Shown one piece after another: positions 39,503 to 51,960 of a stretch of DNA of 64,000 nt. The notes under the pieces were generated by a model. That model ran no database searches and was not told the DNA's origin. It saw only the letters and a list, made by a program, of their open reading frames with translations. The DNA is from Escarpia spicata (lineage: Eukaryota > Annelida > Polychaeta > Sabellida > Siboglinidae): assembly GCA_963995525.1 (NCBI GenBank), contig OZ023214.1:33128887-33192886 (forward strand), in the 5' to 3' direction. Position 1 is the first letter of the stretch. Every line of letters begins with the position of its first letter. Both the position numbers and the translations under genes were made by a program.

Positions 39503-40540
39503 ATGCAGAAACCCTAAAGTTTGGTTTGACAATAGTAGATATCAAAATATCTTACCAAGTAGTTGATTTTTAAAGGTGGTCAATTACAAAGATACCGCTA
39601 CATTTAGCTTCTTCAAACATACAGACAATACAGTAGTTCCCCTCTTAAGAGGCCATACTTTTTAAAACTTGGTAATCGCTCAACGGGGGGATACATACCG
39701 GGTGGTCATCCTTCTACCTTCAACACAGGATATCATACAAAATGTAGTCATTTATATGGATATATTCTAGACACAAACCCTGTTGAACATACAGAAAGAC
39801 TTGACGTAATGCAGCCCAAAATGTATATTGCTGTGCACAGACTGGCCCGTATGCATGATAAAGCACCATGGGAAATTATATTGCTTAGACAGCAGTTTTT
39901 GACTGCAATGTGGCCATTACAGAGGGGTAAAATAACCTGAAAAGCTGACTGTTGATCATGTTAGGCAGGTAGCTAGTCCAGGGAGTTGTTTTAATGATAA
40001 AACAGTTAATGTAATGGATATATGGCCACTGTTGGTGGAGGTCTCTCGACAGGCACTTTGTAACACCACTTAAAGGGAAACAAAATGAATGTCAACTGTG
40101 TGGGCCTGTACACCTATGAGTTGATACATTCAAACCATTTGCAACTAGTCTTCATTATCCCACCAGTTGTTTACTCAGAATTTATTTTTAAAGTGGGAGA
40201 TTAGCAAAATCCCACTGTTCCTGATGGCCGACATTGAGACATACCCCAGATGCCTGGTCAATCTATGCTTAGAGTGTCTTTGAACATGACACTGTGTTGA
40301 TATGTCAGGGGCTTAGCCAGAGACCTGTCTGCCTGTCTTCAAGACTGGCAGATGACTGGCCAAGACAGGTAATTACAACTGATAAGAATTTTGAGGGTGC
40401 CGGCTGGCTAGATTAACTAATATTTTCAAACCTAGAGACACACATTAATTACTTTCATTGGCACATCGGATATAGATAAAATGGTTCAGTACTAATTAAA
40501 TAAATGGATCAAATGACACAGGTTTATCACTGAAAAAAAC
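39503..40540. other. Intergenic, possible MITE end
   Basis: At about 39630-39700, CAGTAGTTCCCCTCTTAAGA and GGTGGTCAT weakly recall the Tigger-like MITEs at 13960 and 28452. No gene seen. Confidence 0.3.
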
Positions 40541-40860
40541 TAAACTGCCAAAACCTCCCTGCAATCCTTCAAGGCAGCCTTAAAAACTCACCTTTTCTTT
40601 ACGGCGTACTCTGCTTGAAAGACCACAGAAGCATTTTATTCTAAGTTATTCATATTTTTATCAGCCGAAAGAACATGTCGAGTACTTTACCATAATTGTT
40701 TTCTTTTTAATCTACTAATGTTTACACAGCATTAGTATCTTAATTTGCTTATTTTTATATTTAAATTTGTTTAATTTTTACTATTTCTACTTAAGTTTTA
40801 TGTAAAGCGCTATGAATGTTATGGAGGTGGCGCAATATATAAAATAAAGATGATTAATAT
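40540..40860 (+). mobile_element. LINE 3' end (CR1/L2-like)
   Basis: Decayed translation SLQSFKAALKTHLFF matches the LINE ORF2 terminal pattern (SFK..LKT.LF). It is followed by a TGTAAAGCGC...GGCGCAATATA tail at about 40800-40860. Confidence 0.6.
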
Positions 40861-41044
40861 CACAATGGCACAGTCCATGCAATGTAAATTGTGTGTCTTC
40901 AGCAAGGTTATTTCAGTAAACTGCTGGGGTAATATCATTGATTATAGTTGCTAATGGTTAAGTTTTTATTAACTCTTAGATGCATAAACCCCAAAAGATG
41001 TCTTGTTCCCCATTAACATCTAATGAGGGGCTCACTCAATCCTT

Positions 41045-41260
41045 CACCGAGATGATCTTAGTGGTGTTAGTCTGCATGCTTCTTTGATTTCTTCGCCACC
41101 AGTCTCCATCCTGTGTTACCTCAATGGGGTCTTTTTAAACGGCTGCTCTGTCCATTCTTTAATGTCGTCAATCCTCATCTTCCTTGGGCTTCCCTTTTTC
41201 TTTGCTCTTTCACAGTGCCCTGTAGGATTTCTTTGGCAGTGTGTGGCGTGTCTGTTTCAC
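41045..41260 (-). mobile_element. LINE ORF2 C-terminal fragment
   Basis: Minus-strand translation KEILQGTVKEQRKRGSPRK, then MRIDDIKEWTEQPFKKTP, matches the terminal motif G...KR.RGRP...W.DDIK.W of LINE ORF2. Broken by frameshifts. From 41260 to 42505 I see no gene. Confidence 0.65.
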
Positions 41261-42505
41261 TGTGACTTTATAAGGGGGCTACACAATTACTAAAAGTACA
41301 CTTCTGATAAGCCAGTTGCTACATTGTCCATTTGTTACTTAGACCGTGATATGCTTTGGTTGACAGACTAGTTAAATTATAGAGGAACGCTTTTAGTGTG
41401 GGCAGACAATGGACATTACTGATTAGTTAGCTTCCTTGAAGCTATATATATGTGAATCCAACTCGGTTGAGTTGCTAATAAACTTGTGTTAATCCGATTC
41501 TTAGTATTACTATTAAGTAACTGCAACCTGTATTTCATTTTAATTACATATCAGTTTAAAGTTATGTTTATTCATATAGGCCCTGTAGAGCATGTACACA
41601 ACCAGGCCCATGTCATCACCATGGTACATTGCCTGTTAAATTTAAACCCAACCATGTCTAACAAGCAACTTCACACAGTAATGTCCAGAGATCCTTCAGC
41701 CAACCTAGTTCATTCTTCATTTGGTAATACCAGCCTACACATACCGAAGGAGGAATAAACCACATGTATATATTGGTGCCATCTGTTGAATTGATCACCA
41801 CTCCATTCTACCATTTGGGAAAAATTCCCTCCAGCCTGCAAGTCGATCAATTTTTCTGCTAATAATCATCGTCCGTAACTAAGACGATGATTCTTGGTAA
41901 CGGAATAGAAGTCACTTTCAAATGAGGCACGCATGGCTGAAATACACTGCATAAATTTGGGTGATTCAACCAGAACTGTGTACATAAATATTTAATAGAT
42001 TATATAGTATTGTTTATAAATAATGCACCAAACAATATGTACAACAATTATTTAATACAGATGTCAAATTTTTTTTAATACAAATACTGTCCTGGAAAGC
42101 ATGTTAATTCACTTACTTACTATGAAGACAAAACTATTACCTTCTGCAACAATACAATTTCTTTATCGTTTCATAGCTAGATTTCCAGAGTTCAGAGTGT
42201 ACTGTGTGGAAAAATTAGATCTACAAAATATGTAAGCCTAAAATTGTGGAAAGGTGACCCCTTAATCTGCCTGTGTAAACATAACACCTAACCCCCTCCC
42301 TATGTATGCAAAACAAATCTTATCACTGCTAACTCCCATGCACACTCTACTTTGTTCTTAACAATGTTATTTCCTAAATATACCCTGTATTAAATAATAA
42401 GCATACTGCATTATGCTGTAACCAGCTGTAAGTTAAAAGCAATAAATTACACTACCTAGTTACAGGACTTACATCGCATAAATACCTTGAACACATAACT
42501 ACATG

Positions 42506-43465
42506 CTAGAACTCTTCGTTCTCATAATACTCTGGATGATTCTGGAACCACGGAAACCGAAAGAATTTCATATTTCGGTTAAGTGCCCTCAGCCGGTTCA
42601 TCTGATCATCTCCTATTTTGAAGTCAAACACCTGCAGATTCTCAGCAATTCTCCTCGGCTGTGCACTTTTTGGCAGTGGCGACACACCAATTTGCAGAAG
42701 AAACCGGAGCAATATCTGTGCTGGAGTGCGTCCTAGTTGTTCTGCAATATCTCGGACTACAGGATCGCTGAGCAAATGGAGATCATCCTGATTTGTGCAT
42801 CTATCCGGACGCTCTGGGGCACCCAGAGGGGCATATCCAGTCACGACAATGCCTCGCTGCTGACAGTAAGACCGCAGGGCCAACTGCTGCAAGTAAACAT
42901 GGCACTCAAGCTGCAGATTAGCTGGCTTTATTTTTGCATTCTGCCAGATGCGTTCAATCTGCCACTGGGTGAAGTTTGACAATCCTATGCTGCGAACGAG
43001 TCCTTCACAAACAAGGTTCTCTAACGCATGCCATGTTGTCACTAGGTCGTAATGAATAAAGTTCTCTACCGATGGCTTTTTCCTTTCCTTGGTTTTGTTA
43101 GGCAATGTTTCTTGTCCCCACGGGGCATGTATTAGAACAAGGTCTAGGTATTTAAGTCGCAAGAAATCGAGTGACTCCCAAACACTTTGCTCAGTATCCT
43201 TCTCTCCCATGCGATCTTTTGGAACTTTGGTGGCGATGAACAAGTCGTTTCTCTTGACTATGCCAGCACTAAGTTTTTTGTCTAACATTTTGCCTATGTC
43301 AGCTTCGTTGCCATAAGAATGCGCTGTATCTATGTGACGGTAGCCGATCTCGAGGGCGTAGTCAACTGCGGTTTGTATCGAGTTGCCAGTTACTTGGAAT
43401 GTGCCCAGACCAATAGATGGCATACGTATACCGTTGTTGAGATAAACAAAGCCACGAGAAGCCAT
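42506..43465 (-). CDS. Aldo-keto reductase, single exon
   Basis: 319-residue NADPH-dependent aldo-keto reductase expected to reduce carbonyls in the cytosol. The (beta/alpha)8 fold is complete: N-terminal IPSIGLGTF-type start (MPSIGLGTFQVTG), catalytic tetrad D46 (GYRHIDTA), Y51 (HSYGNE), K80 (FIATKV), H113 (LDLVLIHAPW), SNF and GYAPLG motifs, and the nucleotide-binding end (LPKSAQPRRIAENLQVFDFK). Substrate cannot be told from sequence. The coding region is uninterrupted. A splice acceptor-like TTGTTTCAG lies about 30 bases before the ATG, suggesting a 5' UTR intron. The intact frame argues against a dead retrocopy. Confidence 0.95.
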   Translation of the reverse strand: MASRGFVYLNNGIRMPSIGLGTFQVTGNSIQTAVDYALEIGYRHIDTAHSYGNEADIGKMLDKKLSAGIVKRNDLFIATKVPKDRMGEKDTEQSVWESLDFLRLKYLDLVLIHAPWGQETLPNKTKERKKPSVENFIHYDLVTTWHALENLVCEGLVRSIGLSNFTQWQIERIWQNAKIKPANLQLECHVYLQQLALRSYCQQRGIVVTGYAPLGAPERPDRCTNQDDLHLLSDPVVRDIAEQLGRTPAQILLRFLLQIGVSPLPKSAQPRRIAENLQVFDFKIGDDQMNRLRALNRNMKFFRFPWFQNHPEYYENEEF

Positions 43466-43500
43466 GGGTGTCAGTGTGTAGCCAACATAGCTGAAACAAC
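43466..43500 (-). promoter_or_regulatory. Short upstream ORF before the aldo-keto reductase
   Basis: After the putative TTGTTTCAG acceptor, ATG TTG GCT ACA CAC TGA (5 codons) ends 5 nt before the main ATG. If transcribed, it could lower translation of the main frame by requiring reinitiation (inference). Confidence 0.45.
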
Positions 43501-44165
43501 AAATAATTGTGTACCATATTTCACATACTGCTCAATCGGCTGAATGGTCTCTTCTTAATAAGTCTGATTTAATTTCTGTGCATGTGTCCCCAGTAAGAAA
43601 TATGACAATGATGGAGTATTGTTTATTTACAATTACGTCATGCATTTAACAAAATTAAATGCAGTTTCGATGCTTTGGGACTGGACCAACAGAGAAGTGT
43701 AAATAACCCTTGAAAAAAAACGCCCCAACTCTTTCACACTCCCACCAACTTGTGTACTATGCAATGATAGTAAGCAGTCCCAACTGTATTTGTTATTCAT
43801 TCTCAACAATATTGATGACAATTTAACCCTAACATGTAATTGACTAAATTGTAAAGTGTTTCAACTGTATAATGATTACATTTCATGTATCTTAGTTGAC
43901 AAAAAAATTGACAATTAACCATTTACTTAATATTTGGGGCAATTGATGATATCATAATTATAATAACTTGGCCATGGATAGTAGATATGCCTGCTAACTG
44001 AAAACTCCGGATCCCAATGTCTGGGATGAGTCCCGGATGTTTCGTCCCACTATGGACAACACAGACAGATGGTTCAGCCCACTTCACAAAATTCTGCAGT
44101 GCGGTATCAGATGTTTCAGCCCACGTGATTAGCGAGAAATTACCGAAACATGTCTAGTTCTAGTT
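43500..44165. other. Upstream region of aldo-keto reductase
   Basis: No gene or strong promoter element recognised. Confidence 0.4.
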
Positions 44166-44537
44166 CTAGTTGTTTCCAGCACTCGGCAACGTTCTATTAA
44201 CTGACTAGTCTGTATATATTGTGGTTACAGTGATCTTATAAGGTCTCATTCAACTAGTCAGCCTTTTTCAGAACATTATCGCCAAGTCGACCTTTCTATG
44301 CTGGCACTGAGGGTGGTCACTGCCAGGGTGCTTGTCGTCCTCAGTGGTTCTTTTACGTCCCAAATTGAGACGGGACCGACATTAACGTGATCTCCGAGTC
44401 ACGAGGGATACACAGTCCCCAATGTTGAGAGCCAGGTTTTTACACCAAATATACCATACCTGCCCGGTCCGGGTTTCGAACTCGGGGCGCCGGCATGTCA
44501 GGCGGATGTGCTAACCACTACACTATCGCGCGCCCCC
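44166..44537 (-). mobile_element. tRNA-derived SINE, family B
   Basis: On the minus strand it begins GGGCGCGCGATAGTGTAGTG (A-box region) with B box GAGTTCGAAACCC. A ~300-bp body follows. A nearly identical copy lies at 56353-56729 in the same orientation. Confidence 0.85.
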
Positions 44538-45890
44538 TTGTCGTAATGTCATTACTTACAACACAATTACGGTCGATTTCCCCAGAAGAATATGCATATC
44601 GAAATACTTGTAAATGATATAATAATTCTTGAAACATTTACCAGTTAAAATGCGTAAGAGCTTACAAGTTACAAATACTAATACAATACAACAGAAGCAG
44701 GACGGATGGTTCAGCCATGGCATCGACTGGTAGAGCCAGCTGGCGCCGTTTATACAAACGATTCGGCCAGCGTAAATGGGTCACGGTTCACCGGTTTGCG
44801 GGATGGATGGTTCCATGGGCCGGACCTGTGATGGGCCGAAACAACCCACGCCTTCGGGCTCTGCTCCGAGATGGACTGTGAATATGCGAACGAGCAATAG
44901 ATAACCCTAATATCGCCCACTACAATAATTAATTCGACTGTACGTCCTAAATAACAAATTCTCACGTTGCTGAATTATAAGCCACATCTGGCTCTGTCTA
45001 ACTGCAGCAACTTTATATGATGCACAAATGCGCGGAAACTCACGCAAACTTAGTTCCTGATCTTGCAGATCAACTCAACATTCGCCTTTATTCCCGACGT
45101 AGTGGCGACACATAGTGGTGATGCATGTAGCAAAGGAGGAAGTTCTTGGCACTGCTAGTATTTGATTATTTATTACGATCGATGAACTAGTTGAAGAGCG
45201 AGGGATAACGCGTAAATTTCAGTCGGCCGGCCGTGCCTTATGGTTAGTATTGAGACTAGAATCATGTTTGCGATTGACATTGTTACTTAACAAGAGGTGC
45301 CCGACTTTTGATTTCGTTATTACCACTCTACCATTTCCATCCTCAGACTCGGTACTGACAGTAGCCTGAGTAGGGGACAGATCAGTATTTGTATTCAAAG
45401 TTCATGACATACACCCTGTACGAATAAAGTGCCAGTAATCTTAGAAGAGGTGGTATCCGCTTTTCATGATTTTTGCACGTTGAAATTATAGTTATGAACA
45501 GGGTAATTAATGTGTAATCAATTTTATTTAACTGGCTTACCTTAATTACTTGTAAAAGATTGCCAGGCCCAGGGACAGGATACATTTCATTGGCGTCGCC
45601 GACGGAATATGGTGATTATTCGGGATGTTGAGGCTCTCCAAAAACCTCCAATTGAATTTGAACCATTTGAAACTCTCCAAAAACCTCCAATTACACCCCT
45701 TTTGAGGCTCTAAAAAAATCTGCAACTGCACAGGTCTCCTCCCCGAGGGTCACCAATTACTGAAAATACAGTCGCCTTAACAGTCGACCGAAAACATAAA
45801 ATTGCACCCCTTCCCTATTTATTGGGGGCACAGCCTCCCCGAGCCCCCCTCGGTTCTGACGCCTTTGCATTAAATGCATAACTATATATT
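44538..45890. other. Intergenic stretch
   Basis: Contains short repeats of a CTCCAAAAACCTCCAATT word at about 45635-45720. No gene seen. Confidence 0.4.
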
Positions 45891-46029
45891 TTATATAGTT
45901 TAACAAAATTGTCACCCAGAGAATTAACTCTAGGTGGCAGGTGGACAAGGAAGCCCTTTGGCTTATCGAGAGTCCAACCCTTTTATCTACGTGTATCCCG
46001 CCCTTCTGAGGTATGTGTCGATTTTATTT

Positions 46030-46929
46030 TTAAACATTCACGCTACTAGCACCCATACAATCGGCAGATAATCTGTTCCATTCATTTACAGTCCTTTGTG
46101 AAATTGAGAACTTTCTTACATCTAATCTACACTGCTCCATTGTTAATGTAACTTCATGTCCTCTAGTCCTTCTATCTTTCTTAACTGAGAAAAAAATATT
46201 TCTATTAATATTTTCATAACCATTTATTAATTTAAACACTTCTATCTGATCTCCTCTCAATCTCCTGGTTTCTAGTGTTGTTAAACCACATTCTTTTAGG
46301 CGAATTTCATAACTAAGATCCCTCAGTTTTGGTATAATTTTAGTCGCTCTTCTCTGTACTCTTTCTAGCATATCTATGTCCTTCTTGCGATATGGCCTCC
46401 ACGCTTGTATACAATATTCTAAATGAGGCCTCACTATTGTTTTGTACAGTGGTATTATTAGTTCTTTTCCCTTACATGCTATATTTCGCCTAATTAATCC
46501 AAGGATTTGATTTCCCTTTGAAGCTGCAATTCCGTACTGCTCTGAAACCTTCATATCAGCACTAATGGTTAACCCTAAGTCCTTTTCTTTTATAATAGTA
46601 CTTAGTACAGTACTCCCCATTGTATATTCTGCCTCTTCGTTCCCATGTCCTGTGTGGAGGCATTTACATTTCCCAAAATTGAACAGCGTTTGCCACTTTT
46701 CAGACCATTTCATCAACCTGTCAAGATCATCTTCTAAATGCTGTCTATCTCCATCACTTTTAATCATTTTAAACACTTTTGTATCATCCGCAAATTTCAA
46801 CACCTTGCTTGTTATTTCATCATCCAAATCGTTGATAAATATTAAGAATAATATAGGTCCTAGTACTGATCCTTGTGGTACCCCACTCGATACCAATTTC
46901 CAGTTTGAAGCCTCCCCAGTCCCCATCAA
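46030..46929 (-). pseudogene. CR1-like reverse transcriptase, C-terminal half
   Basis: 299-codon open stretch with GVPQGSVLGP, the catalytic FADDTK, IKEKDLGLTISADM and YKTIVRPHLEYCIQAW, all standard for CR1/L2 ORF2. It is part of the decayed element. Confidence 0.92.
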
Positions 46930-46989
46930 CTACTACACGTTGTCTTCTCTCAATCAGCCATTTTTCTATCCAGTTTATTATACCATTTC

Positions 46990-47863
46990 CTATGCCTGGG
47001 CCTTTAGTTTAAGCAGTAATCTTTGATGTGGTACTTTGTCGAAAGCTTTTTGAAAATCTAAGTAGACGATATCTACTGGTGATCCCTCATCTACCCACTT
47101 AGTGATGTCTTCCAAAAAACATAACACATTTGTTAAGCATGACCTCGCTTTAAAAAAACCACATTGAGATGGGTTTATCAAGTTTTGTTTAACAAGAAAA
47201 TCCACCATGTGATCTTTGATTAGTCTTTCTAATAATTTGCAAATCACTGATGTTAAACTCACTGGTCTATAGTTCTCTGACTTGTTTCTCGAACCGTTTT
47301 TAAATAACGGTATAATGTTTTACTCTTTCCATTCTAAAGGAACCACTCCCTCTTCTAATGACAAATTGAAAACTGTTGCAAGCGGTACGCTAATTTGTTC
47401 TACAATTTCCAATAGTAGTTTGGGCAGAATCCCATCCACTCCAGGTGATTTATTATCCTTCATAGCCCTTATTTTCTTAGCTACCATTTCCGGGGTTACA
47501 ATTAATTGTCCTAAATAGTCTGAATCTGCCCTCTTGAACTTAGCCTCTGGTACTTGGCAGTGAACTAATACCTTCCCTGGTAAACACTGAACTAAAGTAC
47601 TCATTTAGTTCTTCTGCCATTAAGAATCCCTCTGATATTATATTTCCAGCACTATCTTCTAGAGGACCGACCTTATCTTGAACTTTCTGTTTGCTTCGAA
47701 CATACGCATAAAAACTCTTGCTGTCATGTTTTATATTATTAGCTAATTGTTGTTCATAGCTTCTCTTTGAATTTATCATTTCAGCTGTAGCTTGGTTAAG
47801 TGTTTCTTTATAACTGTTGTAGTCTTCATCATTTCCAGTACATCTATATGACTTCCACATCAT
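46990..47863 (-). pseudogene. CR1-like reverse transcriptase, N-terminal part (frameshifted)
   Basis: Three overlapping frames: a linker with KSFYAYVRSKQKVQDKVGPL, then MKDNKSPGVDGILPKLL, then CKLLERLIKDHMVDFLVKQ and VYLDFQKAFDKVPHQRLL. Together they cover RT motifs 0-3 in broken form. Confidence 0.88.
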
Positions 47864-47968
47864 TTGTTTATACTAAATTTTTCTAATGGCTTCTTTCGAT
47901 AAGTGTTTATTTTTGGACGTTTCCCTTGTTTTTTGAAGGGTACAAATTTATCGACTATGCACTTAATT

Positions 47969-48768
47969 TCACTCTAATATATTCCAGAATTCTGTTGCTG
48001 TCTTATTTTTCAGTGTGTTATTCCAATCTATCTTTGCTAAATATTTCCTCATGTCCTTATACCTCCCTTTATGGAAATTTCTGCTATACTGCTTTTTACT
48101 ATTCCTTTCTGATTTTACTTTGATGATAAAATGTATCTGGTTGTGATCGCTACTCCCCAGTGGCTCACATATCTTGACATTGTCAACTAATTCATTCTGT
48201 GAGGACAAAACTATGTCTAACACATTCTCATCCCTGGTTGGTTCTAGCACATGTTGAGAAAGGAAAGTATCTTGAACTAAAACTAAAAACTTGTGGTCCT
48301 CACTCCCCATACTCTGTAGAGATTTCCATTGTATATGCCCGTGATTAAAATCCCCCATAATAATACAGTCCCCTTTGCTTACTTCCCTTATAGCGTTTTG
48401 TATTTTTTCATTGTCTTCTTCTTGTCTTCTATGCTTATGTTTGGACTTCGATAAACTAACCCGACTGTTAATGTTGAGTTTCCTGTAACTATGTTACACC
48501 AAACAGCTTCTTCGCAATCTGCTTCTCTTTCTAATTTTATTTCATCAGCCTGGATAGATTCTTTAATATATAAAATAACTCCACCTCCCTTTCTTCCTAT
48601 TCTATCTTTTCTAAACATTACATATTCTGTCAGTCCCAATTCAGCATCTGATATATCGGTGGTGGTCCAGGATTCGGTTATACCTATTATATGAGGGTCA
48701 ATATCTTCACCATAATGTTTACTTAATTTCTTTTGTTTACTATACTCCTTGCATTTAAACAAACACAT
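47969..48768 (-). pseudogene. CR1-like endonuclease domain (frameshifted)
   Basis: Two frames carry AP-endonuclease-like motifs: IIGITESW, RKGGGVILYI, GLVYRSPN in the first; MGDFNHGHIQW, VLDIVLSS, GSSDHNQIHF in the second. Confidence 0.88.
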
Positions 48769-48877
48769 TTATATCCAGCTTCAGAAGAGTTTTCCAGACT
48801 GTTATTTGCTGTTTTATTTGTGCTGTCTTTATCTATGCCTCCATTTTCAGGCTTTTCTGTGAGTCCCCCCTGCGAAT

Positions 48878-49695
48878 CTAGTTTAAATAGATGCAACCTG
48901 TCCCACTGTCAACAGATCGCAGCAGGTTCTCTGAGAAAACTGCTGCCCCCTTTCCACTAAGATGGAGGCCATCTCTCATGTACATATCTTCCCTCCCAAC
49001 AAAGTATCCCCATAAATATGTGAATCCCACCCGCTCTTCTTCACACATCTGCTCAACTAGTGCGTTGATCGCCATCCTCTTGCAGTTTCTATACGTTGCC
49101 CCCCTTCCTCCCATTACTGGCAAAATTCCTGACAGAATAACCTGTTCAACTCGTCTTCTTTAGCTTCCTCACTAACTGTCTATACTTCTGCACTATTGCA
49201 GTTGTTTCCTCCCTGTCTGCATTATTTGTTCCTACATGTACCAGTATAGATCCCCCCTTGCCATGTCCCAATACCTTCTCTACCCTGTCAGTCACATGTT
49301 CAATCCTAGCCCCCGGTAGACAAGCAACGACGTCCTTCCCCTCGCTCAGTGTCTTATCCATCTTTCTCATAATGGAGTCGCCCATAAACACCCTCTCTTT
49401 CCTCATTGCCCCCTCAATCACTGCCTTAGAATAGCTCCTTCTTCGGTTTGCATCTGTCTGGTTGTTGTCTTCCCCCCCTGCCGTCTTCTCTCCTGTCACA
49501 TTCTCTTGCGATCCATTCTTTCCTGTCGCTTTTTCTCTTGTCATCTTTCCTCCTGTCAGCGTCCCTTTTATCGACTTCTCTTCTATCACATTTGCTCTCA
49601 CTTCCTTTCGTCCCTTCATCTTTCAATATTACAATATTGTTAGCTTTGGACATCTCACTTTGAACAATCAATATGTGCATAGTAACTTCTAACAA
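48878..49695 (-). pseudogene. CR1-like ORF1 with SGNH esterase domain (frameshifted)
   Basis: Charged N-terminus rich in K/R/E/D, then GDSIMR (nucleophile Ser), GTNNAD and DGLHL (Asp/His) motifs of an SGNH hydrolase, split by a frameshift near 49140. Esterase ORF1 is known in CR1/L2-type LINEs. Confidence 0.82.
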
Positions 49696-49899
49696 CTTTG
49701 TTGGTAAAATTATTTAAAAAAAACTAAAAATGTTTTGCACCTCAGTATCAGCGTATTTTTTTTAACGGTAACACAAAATTCGGGCCACTAACTTTCACAG
49801 ACAGGCCACTAACTTTTCAAATCTACTGCCCCCCTGGGCCAGTGGATTCAAAACCTTAATGTCAAGGCCTAGCAAATATTATTACTAAATATTATGATA

Positions 49900-51960
49900 A
49901 ATCTCAATTGTCAAATGAAGGAGGCAGTATCGAACAAACCATTCCCAGAACAAAGCAGTCAGAGAGGAGTTCCTACCTTTCACCAGAATTTGCGATGTAT
50001 GTCAGAGTCATAGGCCATAGCGAATTCAATCCACAGACGAAAGCTGTAGGAGGAGGTATTGAATCACTCCCTGATTTACCTATCAGCAAAGAAATTGTTA
50101 AACTCTTCAGCAATAAAAGCCGAATTTGATACTTTTCTCCTTTTACAATGAAAGTTTCAGGTAATTGGAAAATCTTTTTTTGATGAAATATTGCCCTCCT
50201 CAGTATAGTCCATGTTTCGTTGATGCTATGTTTATGTTCTTCGATTATTTCGGTATAATACTTAGTTTTTGCTGCTCTTTTGATCTTATTAAATAGTCTA
50301 CAGTATACCTTATAAACATTCTCTCTTGCTGGATTGGGCTTATTTAGCTTTCTGTGGAGTAATTTGTCTTTGTTTACTGAAGAAACTATAATGTTACTCT
50401 TTTAATATATTTACTCTGATAGTTTTAACTGGGCAGGATATTTCATAAAGTGATGTATGTATTAACATTAAGTTGTCGCATGCTTCATTTGCATTGCTAG
50501 TAGATGGGACAGAGGAATGGACAGCCATAGCCAAAAGACTAATAAATTTTACAATGTTGGTCATGTTTAACTAGCGTTTTTGTTTATATGCTATGTTTTG
50601 TGTTGCAGGTTTACCATGTATTAAATGAAATATTCTAAAATGGTCAGTCATGTCTGTAACGATAATCCCAGATTCATAGTTGGGGTGAGTATGACTATAA
50701 TATAAATGGTCTATAAGAGTTGCTGTAGCAGGTGTTATCCGTGTTGGTTTAGTTATGTGTGGGAAATATCCTTGTGCTATTACATTATCTCAAATCATTA
50801 GTTTTGTTGTGAGTAACAAAATTTAGTAAATTAATATTATAATCTAAATTTTCTTTTCAGATTTTGTCTTGGATGTCTAATATGGTACCCATAAATAGAT
50901 CAAGATCTGCACGTGGATGAGAATTGGGACGATAGATTACACCCACAATTATAGGTTTACACTTCTTACTTAGAACTTCTACAAAAATGGACTCAAATAC
51001 ATGAGAAATAAATATTGACAAGTCTTCACGTTTAAAATAGGTATATATTTCACTGATGTATAACTCCACCATGCCCATCGTCTGTATTTAGTCTTGTATT
51101 GAATAGTAAATTGTGATACCCATTTATTTTATAACGTGAAACATTTTGAACTTTAAAAACTTCAGTGAGTCCAATGAGATCTAGAGTCGCCTTTTGACGA
51201 CATATTAGAAAGTAATTCTTGAAGAGAATCCCATCGAATCTCCAAACTACGGCAACTGATGCAGAACATTGATATGTTTTCTGGTTTAAATGCTTCAGAA
51301 AACTCAAATGCAGTAAAATATTTACATTTAGAAAATTGAAAGTACATATTTACATCCCGATGGTGCTGGTTATGGTTTTTCAGTTTGGTGCGTTGGCGGT
51401 ACACTTCGTCTCTCACCGGCTCACTACGAAAATGTACAATTATTGTTTGTTTTCGGGAGCGTCCACGGTCCATGTTCGTCGGTCTTTTTACTTAGGCGGT
51501 GACTTCTTTCCAGGTCACCGACACCAATGTCTTCTAACCCCAGTTTCTTGTGTTGATGACTAAGTTGTTTGTGACTTCGTCTGATGTCTCTGGAATGCCG
51601 GAGATGCGGAGTTTCGGACGACGTGTGTATTGTTCACGTCTGTCCAACTCCGTCTTCAACGTTTCCATCTTCTTCAACGTATGCACCTTTTTGGTGAGTA
51701 GAGAAGCCTCTTTCTCTAGCTTTTCAAGGCGCGCGCTCAGTTTCAGGGCGAGAATGTCTGCGATTTGTTCGGCGACGTTCGCGACAAAAGGTTTATCTGT
51801 CAAAATGTCCATTAGCTTAGCCGTAATAGGGTCGTCGCTAGCTGAGCTGACTTTGCGCGGCCTCGACCTCATGCACGTCTTCGGCGACTTCCGAGCTGGA
51901 CTTTGGCTATGCGGCTTTGACAATGGGGGTTAGCCATCACGCATCAGTTGTCTGGGCGTT
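49900..51960 (-). mobile_element. Second LINE: ORF1 and endonuclease, no RT
   Basis: ORF1 (51923 to about 51350): a coiled-coil-like stretch (ALKLSARLEKLEKEASLLTK) and RREQYTRRPKLRISGIPE, GRSRKQTIIVHFRSEPVRDE motifs of LINE ORF1p. Endonuclease fragments (51307-50600): LDLIGLTEVFKVQNVSRYKI, NGYHNLLF, GVIYRPNSHPRADLDLFM. A linker follows, and the element stops near 49900 beside the CR1-like element. The RT domain is absent. A short TTGTCTGGGCG repeat marks its 5' side (51942-51990). Confidence 0.82.

Larger units (their letters stand above)
45895..49720 (-). mobile_element. CR1-like LINE, near full length but decayed
   Basis: Read on the minus strand. ORF1 (about 49695-48878) has a Ser/Lys/Glu-rich N-terminus and an SGNH-esterase-like domain (FMGDSIMRKMD, PGARIEHVTDRV, VHVGTNNAD, then DGLHLSGKGA after a frameshift). 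ORF2 (about 48780-46000) has an endonuclease (ITESWTTTDI, GGGVILYI, VYRSPN, GDFNHGHIQW, SSDHNQI). Its reverse transcriptase shows NKSPGVDGI, FQKAFDKVPH, SSGVPQGSVLGP and FADDTK, and its C-terminus ends in FKNKIDTYLRR. Several frameshifts and stops break it. The 3' UTR extends to about 45895. Confidence 0.92.

Noticed and set aside
44500..44537. Functional tRNA gene on the minus strand
   Set aside because: A and B boxes are present, but the sequence continues into a 372-bp body with a second copy elsewhere, and a full cloverleaf could not be confirmed; it is a SINE head.
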